From: an uncultured bacterium
GTDB lineage: Bacteria; Verrucomicrobiota; Kiritimatiellia; RFP12; UBA1067
Length of the DNA: 34,311 bases
Assembly: GCA_902779075.1 (NCBI GenBank)
Contig: CACZAK010000033.1
Span: 1 to 34,311 of the forward strand
Reading direction: 5' to 3'
Positions within the stretch are counted from its first letter, which is position 1, and every line of letters starts with the position of its first letter. Below the pieces are notes generated by a model. The model saw only the letters and a list, made by a program, of their open reading frames with translations. It ran no database searches and had not been told where the DNA came from. A program made the position numbers and the translations under genes. Positions 1-7,300 of the stretch are shown here, in pieces.

Positions 1-1311
1 CTGGCGATCGGCCTCTACGTGTACGAAGGCTACAGAGTCGAGTTTGCCTGTGGTAATTGCGGTTGTACTCCGCAACCGACGCCGAACGCGGAGTCGCCGT
101 CCGTGGGCGTGTCGTTCTCGGAAGACGCCTTGTTCTACGAGGAGGCGTACACGAACTCGCCCGGCAACGTTGTTGGGCGCAGAACTTCCACAAATACGAT
201 GTTCACCTGTACGGCATACGGCGGGAAGCATGGCGGCACATTCAGTCTTACGACAGTAAACTTCGATAAGCTTGCGAAAGTTGGCGGCGATGACCTGCCG
301 ACGACCCCAGTGGGCGTGGCGCCATACGAGACGCGCACATGGAACGCTGAATACGCGCCAAAGACCTGTAGCGGCGGCACAAATGACATCACGGCGTCTG
401 CGACGTTCACGGAGACATTCTCTGGGAGCGTGACGTGCGTGACGGCGGCGACAACCGTAGTGCAACTGAAGCTCACGCCGTGGGGCTCGCGGCAAGGCTG
501 CGACAACAGACATGTTGTAGGCGTAAGGGAAAATATATGGTGTACAGCGACGCCGAATGTTGGGCAGTGGGGTGAAACAGGTGGAGGGAATATCTTTGAG
601 TCTATGTCAACTAAGGCCTATAAGTGCCCATTGACGAGTGATGGCAGTACTCTACACTATGATGTTGCAAACTCACGTTATGACTTCGATTTAACCATAT
701 TGGAACCAACAGGTATGGTCGCTAGATTGCCATGTGCACATGATTTTGGGGTTGCGACCAACCATGCCGGGGGGGCAGGCATGGATCTTGAAATATACGC
801 TTTGCCTGAAACCGTGACATTCAATGGAATCGCCATGGAGGAAATACCATCCTTGGAAGGTATGCCCCAGGGTTATTTCTCTAATATCGCTTTTTCTAAT
901 TTCTGGTACCACACAGTGGAGCGGGGCGCAGGCAAATGGTACAGAGTGAAGGACAATAATTTTGTGTTCAAGGACAAGGCCTGGATGGGTGACGAGATGC
1001 CTCGCGAACTGCCGGACGGCGAAATGACATACGACATGACGAGGGGCGAATGGTCGGAGGGATCGCTTGTCTGGCATATTCCTTGGGGTTGGGGGGAGAG
1101 AGAAAGCGCTCAGGGAGACCTACCGGTGAAAACGGTGGCTGTGCGGTACGACCAAACGTTCGTATTTGACGAACATGGCACGCTGACAGTATCGAAGTTT
1201 GAAAACACGGTCTTTCGAGGCACCAACAACGTCATTCATCTGAACGGAGACGTTGTCGTAGGCGTCCCATTGACGGAGGAGGAGATTAATAATGCATTCG
1301 GAAATAACTAG
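1..1311 (+). CDS. Unknown cysteine-rich protein, 3' part (5' end outside window)
   Basis: The frame is open from the first base to the TAG at 1309-1311, so at least 436 residues are present and the true start lies upstream; the GTG at 19 is internal or only a fallback start. I do not recognise a characterised family. Visible features are many Cys residues in the first half (a CGNCGC cluster near the left edge), Gly/Thr/Ser-rich beta-type sequence, several Trp-rich stretches near the C-terminus, and an acidic hydrophilic tail GVPLTEEEINNAFGNN. No membrane segment is visible in the part present. The composition suggests an exported extracellular protein, but the N-terminus that would show a signal peptide is missing. 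The last 20 bases overlap the next gene, and the GAG codons of the tail form that gene's Shine-Dalgarno, so the two are probably translationally coupled. Base use shifts toward AT beyond roughly position 500. The tail recurs at 2030-2101. Confidence 0.75.
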   Translation: MAIGLYVYEGYRVEFACGNCGCTPQPTPNAESPSVGVSFSEDALFYEEAYTNSPGNVVGRRTSTNTMFTCTAYGGKHGGTFSLTTVNFDKLAKVGGDDLPTTPVGVAPYETRTWNAEYAPKTCSGGTNDITASATFTETFSGSVTCVTAATTVVQLKLTPWGSRQGCDNRHVVGVRENIWCTATPNVGQWGETGGGNIFESMSTKAYKCPLTSDGSTLHYDVANSRYDFDLTILEPTGMVARLPCAHDFGVATNHAGGAGMDLEIYALPETVTFNGIAMEEIPSLEGMPQGYFSNIAFSNFWYHTVERGAGKWYRVKDNNFVFKDKAWMGDEMPRELPDGEMTYDMTRGEWSEGSLVWHIPWGWGERESAQGDLPVKTVAVRYDQTFVFDEHGTLTVSKFENTVFRGTNNVIHLNGDVVVGVPLTEEEINNAFGNN

Positions 1312-2026
1312 GAGGCTGTGCATGTACACGGCATGTCTTTGCATCGCATGGACAATGACGTCGTGCAACAAGGGGAGTGATGTCGACAAAGATGGTGCCA
1401 ACGAAATAGTCGGTTCAGAAAATCCAACTGGAGTCGTAGTTGTAGCGGAAGCACCACGAGAACTGACGAAAGTGGAACTATTGGGGGAGGAATGCAAGCG
1501 CTTGGTGATTGGCACTGAGCCAAAACGAGGTGAGAAATCATCCTTTCATGCCTTAAATAATCTGTGTAAAGAAATCCGCGAACTACCTAAAGAAGATGCT
1601 CTGCAATTGTTTGACAAATGGATTGACATGGCTGTTGAACAGCCTTTAACCAACGCAAACTATTCTGCAAGATATACGGTGTTGGAACAATCGTTTCATG
1701 TTGTCCTCTTTGCGTTCTTGTCATCTCTGAACATGCGTGAAAGTCCCTTTGAGCATTGGGATAAGGTCTTTTGTTTCTATGCTAAATGCACGGATGAAAT
1801 CAAAGTAATGGAAGAGCACCTCAAGGGTCGTGATTATCGGCAATACCGTTCCTCGTACATATATCTCCGTTCACTTCGAGCATGCCTCAAGAATTGGATA
1901 CATACCATAAGATGTATCTTCCCAACGGAACTCAGCCATGGCCTGACCGAAGAGCAGAAGGCTGACATTCTCCGCCGCTTCAATGAAGTCGAGAAATACA
2001 CAGTGCCGCAGTCCCATAACAAGTAA
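1292..2026 (+). CDS. Putative lipoprotein, tandem copy 1
   Basis: This 244-residue protein has an N-terminal hydrophobic stretch (MYTACLCIAWTMTSC) ending in a lipobox-like TSC, so it is predicted to be a lipid-anchored envelope protein. The mature part is alpha-helical looking, with conserved blocks GEEC-KRLV, GEKS, LCKEIRELPKEDAL, a HWDKVF-F-KCTDEI block and a C-terminal GLTEEQKADILRRF. No enzymatic motif is visible. Two starts compete: ATG 1292, preceded by GGAGGAGG in the upstream coding tail, and ATG 1322, preceded by AGGAGG at 1310-1315 with ideal spacing. I keep 1292 because the downstream paralog aligns back to the equivalent overlapping ATG, although 1322 would give a more typical signal peptide. 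It overlaps the preceding gene by 20 bases. It is paralogous over its full length to the gene at 2079-2849. Function unknown. Confidence 0.8.
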   Translation: MHSEITRRLCMYTACLCIAWTMTSCNKGSDVDKDGANEIVGSENPTGVVVVAEAPRELTKVELLGEECKRLVIGTEPKRGEKSSFHALNNLCKEIRELPKEDALQLFDKWIDMAVEQPLTNANYSARYTVLEQSFHVVLFAFLSSLNMRESPFEHWDKVFCFYAKCTDEIKVMEEHLKGRDYRQYRSSYIYLRSLRACLKNWIHTIRCIFPTELSHGLTEEQKADILRRFNEVEKYTVPQSHNK

Positions 2027-2029
2027 AGG

Positions 2030-2101
2030 ATGAACGAAAATATTGTTGTTGGAACACCATTGACGGAGGATGAGATAAATGAAGCATTTGGAAATGATTA
2101 G
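2030..2101 (+). CDS. 23-residue orphan ORF copying the tail of the 1-1311 protein
   Basis: Starting 3 bases after the stop of the first lipoprotein is an ORF of 23 codons, MNENIVVGTPLTEDEINEAF followed by GND. It matches the C-terminal tail of the 1-1311 protein (NGDVVVGVPLTEEEINNAF then GNN) at about 16 of 22 positions, with mostly conservative changes. It overlaps the second lipoprotein start (ATG 2079) just as the parent tail overlaps the first, and its GGAGGA (2065-2070) again serves as Shine-Dalgarno. No strong Shine-Dalgarno precedes its own ATG, only AAAGG immediately adjacent. It is either a relic of a tandem duplication that carried the tail along, or a short leader that couples translation of the second lipoprotein. 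Whether it is translated is unknown. Confidence 0.5.
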   Translation: MNENIVVGTPLTEDEINEAFGND

Positions 2102-2849
2102 GATAACATGTCAGAGTGTGGCATGCTTATGCATGGTCTGTTCCATGACCTCGTGCAGTAACGGAGATGAGGCAGGTGGAAAACGTAACTGCAACAGTAG
2201 CGATCAAGAAAGCACGACTAATGTTGCGTGTGTTGTTGCAACAGTTGAGAAACCACATGTGCTGACGCAGGAAGAACGGATCATGGCAGATTGCAAGCAT
2301 CTCGTGGTTTTGAAACGAACGAAAACTGGCGAGAAGTCAACAAGGAAAATCATTAATGAATTATGCAACGAAATATGCCGTTTGCCTAGAGAGCAAGCAC
2401 TGCCTTTGCTTGATCAGTTTGTTGACATGGCAATCAGTCAGCAAGTAACAGTGACTAATTATACCTTAAGGTCGGCTTGGTATGAGCAGTTGTTTTATGT
2501 TGTACATGACGCCTTTTGTTCCGCTCAATATTTGCAAAAGGAATCTTTTGAGCGCTGGGATAAAGTGTTCAGCTTTTTCGACAAATGCACAGACGAGATT
2601 ACGTCCGTGGAAAAGACTCTGCCGTTGACCGACTCTCGTTTCTGGGGACGGGGAAATGAGGATAGGGGAATGTATCTTTTGGGTATTCGCGGCGATTTCA
2701 AGACATGGGTTCATGTTATGAGGGATTTCTATTTCCCCGAACTTAGCAAAGGATTGACCGAGGCGCAGAAATCCGATGTTCTTCGTCGTTTTGATGAACT
2801 TAAAAAGTACATGGTCACACCTTCCAATTTCCCCGGTGGCAAAAAGTAG
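2079..2849 (+). CDS. Putative lipoprotein, tandem copy 2
   Basis: This 256-residue protein is a full-length paralog of the 1292-2026 gene. The N-terminus has a hydrophobic segment (QSVACLCMVCSMTSC) with the same TSC lipobox-like end, so a lipidated envelope location is predicted. Shared blocks are GEKS near the first third, ELCNEICRLPREQALPLLD, ERWDKVFSFFDKCTDEI, and FPELSKGLTEAQKSDVLRRF near the end. No catalytic motif is seen. ATG 2079 has GGAGGA at 2065-2070, 8 bases upstream, and lies inside the orphan tail ORF 2030-2101. The amino acid identity to copy 1 is clear but moderate, so the duplication is not recent. The C-terminus carries a short extra Pro/Gly/Lys tail. Codon use is AT-rich like copy 1 and unlike the surface genes further right. 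Function unknown. Confidence 0.8.
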   Translation: MKHLEMIRITCQSVACLCMVCSMTSCSNGDEAGGKRNCNSSDQESTTNVACVVATVEKPHVLTQEERIMADCKHLVVLKRTKTGEKSTRKIINELCNEICRLPREQALPLLDQFVDMAISQQVTVTNYTLRSAWYEQLFYVVHDAFCSAQYLQKESFERWDKVFSFFDKCTDEITSVEKTLPLTDSRFWGRGNEDRGMYLLGIRGDFKTWVHVMRDFYFPELSKGLTEAQKSDVLRRFDELKKYMVTPSNFPGGKK

Positions 2850-2960
2850 ATGACGATGCGCGCAAGCAAAAACGGCGTAACCTGGGGGCCTGTCTTGATG
2901 GAACGAGTCACCAAGTGGAGGAGTGAAAGTGGAAAGAAGAAAAGTACTAGTTTTATGTAG
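2850..2960 (+). CDS. Possible 36-residue basic small ORF
   Basis: An ATG directly abutting the stop of the second lipoprotein (TAGATG) opens a 36-codon frame ending at TAG 2958-2960. The product is basic (MTMRASKNGVTWGPVLMERV then a Lys/Arg/Ser-rich end). Abutting stop/start codons would permit coupled translation, but there is no independent Shine-Dalgarno and no recognised family, so this may be chance. The remaining bases to 3017 show no gene. Confidence 0.2.
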   Translation: MTMRASKNGVTWGPVLMERVTKWRSESGKKKSTSFM

Positions 2961-3017
2961 CGTAATAATATTGTCTCTTGAGAGGGAAGTGAAAACAAGC
3001 ACACTCCCGAACAGTAA

Positions 3018-3826
3018 CTACGCCTTGCTGTTCCGGTAGGCGGAGGCAAGTGTCTTCGGACTGCTGAAGCCGCGCTTCTCGCCCGTCCGCGTCGCATCCT
3101 TCGCGAAGGTCTTTTCGTGTAGGCGCCAGTAGGTACTCGCCCGTGCGCCGACGGTGCGCGCGGCGATGCGCTCGTTCACCGGATTGTCGCGCAGCCACCC
3201 AGCCGCCCGCGCGTCGGCGCGGAGGTCGTCCGTGGCGGCGTGGTTTCCTCCCGCTTCTCCTCCGACGCACAGAGCCATAGTCGGACTTCGGCGGCGTGGT
3301 TGGCGCAGTTGTCGTGGAAGGACTTGAATGAGGTATGTAGCTTTTCTGCGAACTCGTCGTGGCGAAGGCGAGGTTTGCCGGTGTAGGCGAAGAGGTCCTT
3401 GATGGCGCGCAACTGTTCGCGGGCGGCGGCAAGGTAGGTGGTGGGATGGAGCGCTGTGAGACGGTCGATGAGTGCGAATGAACTCCGAAGGGCCTGGGGA
3501 ATGATCGCGATGCGGGGGATGTGGCCGTGCGGGAAGGTGGATAAGATGTCGGCGAGCTCGTCAAAACGTGCACGGGCGGCGTTCTCGCCGCTGAGTCCCG
3601 GGGTGAGGAGGTCCGCCAGATTCGCGCTCGGCTTCGGAGCCATTCCCGCGAGGTAATCGCTCCAGGATTTGGTCAGGTCGATAAGGGCAAAGTTGTGGTA
3701 GTTCGTCTCCTCGAACAGATGCTGGGTGCGGCTTTCGGGCGTGCAGGAAAAACGGTCCAACTCCTCTTGCGAGAAGGGCCGCTCAATCCGCGCATACAGC
3801 GCGTCGATCTCCACGTCCGACAGCAT
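3018..3826 (-). pseudogene. Unknown gene broken by a frameshift
   Basis: Read on the minus strand from ATG 3824-3826, the first frame gives a hydrophilic, mostly helical protein starting MLSDVEIDALYARIERPF and stopping after 216 codons at 3176. From about 3280 leftward, coding character passes to the neighbouring minus frame, whose codons are strongly GC-ending and give a plausible C-terminus (RADARAAGWLRDNPVNER through SSPKTLASAYRNSKA) ending at 3018. The last residues of the first frame (PRTTSAPTRGRLGG) look non-native. A single-base indel between about 3235 and 3280 would restore one protein of about 270 residues. An AAGGGA-type Shine-Dalgarno precedes the chosen start; the same frame stays open further upstream, so an earlier non-ATG start is possible. 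I recognise no domain. It may be a real pseudogene or a sequence error; a slippery heptamer for programmed shifting was not seen. Confidence 0.55.
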
Positions 3827-4018
3827 AACCTGTCCCTTATCAGAAAGCTTTTGATTTTGATTCTCCTTCTCGAAATGCAGTTTGCTCCATCCGGCAACTC
3901 TCTCTAGACCTGCCAGCTCCCCAAATTCGGCCGCGCCTCGAAGGCGTATGGCCGGGGGTTTTTTCGGCGGTCTTACCCGGACTTGCGCGAAAGAAAGGTT
4001 GAGCAAACTGTTGGGGGA

Positions 4019-4047
4019 AGTATACCACACCGGCTTGACCGGGGCAA
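4019..4047 (-). promoter_or_regulatory. Candidate sigma70-type promoter for the minus-strand gene
   Basis: On the minus strand TTGCCC (plus 4042-4047) and TATACT (plus 4019-4024) are separated by 17 bases. Transcription would start near 4012 and give a leader of about 185 bases before ATG 3826. Confidence 0.45.
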
Positions 4048-4075
4048 GAGGGGAAAATAAAAAATCTTTTCGTAA

Positions 4076-4105
4076 TTGATAAAATCGGACGGAAGGGGGT
4101 ATAAT
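4076..4105 (+). promoter_or_regulatory. Consensus-like promoter abutting an ATG (leaderless type)
   Basis: TTGATA (4076-4081), an 18-base spacer and a perfect TATAAT (4100-4105) form one of the best sigma70-type matches in the window. The ATG at 4113 follows only 7 bases after the -10 box, so the mRNA would begin at or next to the start codon. The same 7-base spacing occurs before the gene at 28377. Confidence 0.5.
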
Positions 4106-4112
4106 ATCAATT

Positions 4113-4394
4113 ATGGGATTGTCAATTTTAGGGCTGCTGGCCTCTCTGCTCATGTTTTCAGGTTGTGCGGACGAGGTACGGGGGGGCGTGTTGTCCGTAC
4201 TTCCGCAGACGATCCCGTTCCCCGTGCGGGCCGCCCGGTGGTCGGCCCCTACCGGTTCGCATGGTAGGGCACGAGCGCGCCGTACCATTTTCGGCTTGCG
4301 GGCGGCGGTGAGATTATGGTATCATTATGCCCGTTCAACTGGTCAAGTAGTAATCTTCAACAGTTACAAAGAGGAAAAGCGATGGAAAAACTGA
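4113..4394 (+). CDS. Possible small lipoprotein ORF or gene remnant
   Basis: The ORF begins MGLSILGLLASLLMFSGCAD, which reads as a compact lipoprotein signal peptide with lipobox FSGC, and it sits exactly where the promoter at 4076-4105 would place a leaderless start. After about 25 residues the translation becomes Arg/Pro-rich. Its last third runs through the promoter element and leader of the next gene and overlaps that gene's first codons, so the full 93-residue frame is probably not a real protein. It may be the 5' remnant of a decayed lipoprotein gene, a very short true peptide, or chance. No Shine-Dalgarno is present. Confidence 0.25.
   Translation: MGLSILGLLASLLMFSGCADEVRGGVLSVLPQTIPFPVRAARWSAPTGSHGRARARRTIFGLRAAVRLWYHYARSTGQVVIFNSYKEEKRWKN
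4228..4248. repeat. Short GC-rich hairpin in intergenic region
   Basis: GGGCCG (4228-4233) and CGGCCC (4243-4248) form a 6-bp stem around 9 bases. It resembles the GC hairpins found next to other surface genes here. There is no T-run, so it is not a clear intrinsic terminator. Confidence 0.3.
4287..4325 (+). promoter_or_regulatory. Shared surface-gene promoter element, copy 1
   Basis: ATTTTCGGCTTGCGGGCGG (4287-4305) is exactly repeated at 13158, 22134 and 30220. Inside it TTGCGG (4296-4301) lies 18 bases before TATCAT (4320-4325), a plausible -35/-10 pair, giving a leader of about 50 bases before ATG 4382. The leader and the first codons resemble those of the gene at 30316. Confidence 0.55.
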
Positions 4395-7300
4395 TCTGCA
4401 ACGCCCCTTGGGGAAAGGCGATAACCTCTCGTTTCGCCTGGGTTGGTGCTTTGGCTCTTGCGGCCGGCGGGGTTCTCCCGGTTCTCGCCGGGCAGGAGGC
4501 CATTCACCTCGAACATCCGCGGGTGTGGTATGCGTTCGACAACACGAACAACGTCCAGGCGTCGAGCGGCGCCGCGAACCTGACGTTCACAAACGCGGGC
4601 GCCACGTTCGAGAAGGTGTCGGACGACGACTGGGCGATCACCTCCGTTTCCGGGCAGTGTCCCTACGGCACCGGCTTCCCGTGCGGCGACGGATCCTGGA
4701 CGATCGTCATGCGCGCGAAGACCGTCGCGGACGCAAACCGCATCGTGCTCGGCACGCAGTCCATCACCGCCGGCAACCGCGGCCTCGTGATGTACACGGC
4801 GGGCGGTGACAAGGTGCGCTTCTCCGTGATCGAGAACTTCGTCAACTTCGAGGCGACGCTTGAAATCTCCGTGACGGACGCGGCGACCGCCTACCACGAC
4901 TACGCGATCTCGCTCGACGCGGCCGACAGACGTGTCCACGTGAGCGTCGATGGTGTGGATCGCGGATCGATTCCGCATCCGCACTACAACAAGTCGAACA
5001 CGAGCTTCCAGTTCTTCTCCATGAACGGCGGCCCCGGCGATTCGGGGCTCTCCAACGGCGAAGGCTGCGCGATCGCCGACTACCGCGTGTATCAGCGCAT
5101 CCTCACCGCCGCCGAGCTTTCGGCTCTCCACGCGGGCCGCACGCCCGTGCCCGTCCACGGAGGCTTCCTGCCGGGCTATGACGTCACGGTGTGGAGGAAC
5201 ACGCAGCTCAAGGACATCGTGCGCATCCGCGCGCGCACGGGCGGCAGCTCCATCGGCAAGGAGTGGGCGGTTCCTTTCTACGCCACGCACACGCCGGAGG
5301 TGTACGACGTTCAGATGCAGTACATCCAGGACCCGCGCTACAACAAGGTGATGTGGGCGCACTTCACGCAGGACGGCGACGACGTGAAGGCGAAGATGAA
5401 CAAGGTCGGCTACCTTGAGCCGAACAGCTACGGCAACTACGGCGTGAAGGGCACGGTGGCCAACGACTTCAGCATCAACTGGGTGAACAACAACACCACC
5501 GCCATCGGCAACCAGACTGCCGGCTACGGTCTTTACCAGCTGACGGCAGATACGCTCTACGATGAAGGCGCGGCGGTGTGGACGGCCGGCGCCGGCGACT
5601 TCTCGACGGCGGCGAACTGGAAAGACGGACGCGCGGCGGAGGCGGGACGCAACGTTTCGTTCGTGACGGGCTCCGGCACCGTGCAGAACGACCTCGCCGC
5701 CGGGACGGCGTTCGGACGCCTCGCGTTCGGCGTGGAGAGCGGCAGCTGGACGCTCGCCGGCAACGCCGCGACGTTCGCGGAGGTCGTGAACGCGTCGACG
5801 AACGCGCAGACCATTGCGTTCCCGATGGCGTACGCGGGCGACTTCAAGCCCGAGACGCTCGGTACGCTCACGTTCACCAACCTCACCGTCGGCGGCACGT
5901 TCCAGCCCGTCGGCGTCGGCGATGTCGAGTTCTCCGGCGAGACGGCGATAGAGACGGCGGATGTGCGCTACAACGTGCGCACGTGGGACAATCCGGCGCG
6001 CTACCCCCTGACATCCACGGGCTGGACGGCGTCAAAGGGCTACGGGACGAGCCAGAAGAAGCAGATACACCTTCTGCGCACGCTCCCCGGCGGACACACG
6101 GAGATCGGTTATCTCCAGACGGCCCTGACGGCGCAGCGCATCCACGCGACGATCCTTGACGGCGACTTCACCGTGCGCGACGCGGTCGCTCTCGGCAGCG
6201 ACGCGCTTTTCGTCGTCACGAACGGCACGACGACGCTCCTCTCGCCGCTCGCGCCGACCTCGACGCTCGGCGTGAACGCCTACGCGATCGTCCACGCGGG
6301 CGCGGCGCTCAAGGCGCCGGCGTTCAACGCCGGGACGGGCATGTTCCTTCTTGTTGACGGCGTGACGGACTGCGACACGGCGTCTGCGACGGGCGTCATG
6401 CGAATCCGCTGGAACGGCACGCTCAACACCGACCTCATTTCCGGCAGCGGATCCGTCGAACTCGACGGCACGACCATCGGCCCGCTCGAAGGCCCGCTCG
6501 CGATCGCGATGCCCGTCACGTGTGTCGCGGGCAGCTCTCTCGTCACCGGCGTCGTCTTCCGCACCTCGGCGAAGGACGGCTCCGCGTCCGTGGTGTCGCA
6601 GACCGCCGCGCTCACGCAGAACGCCGCAGTGCCTGTCTCCGTCATCGGCGGCGGCAGGTACGAGTATGCGGTCGGCGGCGCGTTCACCGGCATCGCGCCG
6701 TTCACCGTCGGCGCGGGCACGACGGCGGACTTCACCGCGTGCTCCTCCGCGCACTTCACGAACACGGTCTCGCTCGTGGACGGTGCAACGCTCGCGCTGC
6801 CGGAGTGGAACGGCTCGGCAATCTTCGACATCGCGCCGGAGCTCCCCGCGTCTGGAAGGGCGGTTGTCACCATCCGTCCCGACGCCGCGCTTGAAGCGGG
6901 CGACTACACGCTCGTCTCCGGCGGCATGGCGGCGGACGCGCTCGACCACCTTGACGTGCGCCTCGCGGGCGCGAACGCCTCGCGCTTCGGAGTCACGCTC
7001 TCCGTGGTGGACGGCGCGCTCAAGGCGTCCGTCACGCGCCGCGCGGGCGGCGCGATGTCCGCGCGCATCACCTTCACGGGCTATGTCGGCGCCGACACGC
7101 TCACGGACTTCCCGGCGCTGATCAAGCTGCCGGAGGGCGTCCCCGGCTTCGCGTACGCCGACGCGGCGGCGGACGGCGCGGACATCTACTTCACCGACGC
7201 CTCCGGCAACCGCATCCCGCACGAAATCGACACGTGGAACGCCTCGGGCGATTCGCTCGTGTGGGTGCGCGTCCCGACGCTCGCGGACGCCACATCCTAC

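Noticed and set aside
19..1311. GTG at 19 as the true start of the first gene
   Set aside because: The frame is open through base 1, no Shine-Dalgarno is visible, and no signal peptide follows; more likely truncated by the window.
4316..4381. Upstream in-frame ATG for the giant gene
   Set aside because: It lies in the predicted promoter region; ATG 4382 has the Shine-Dalgarno and begins a proper signal peptide, matching the 30316 gene.
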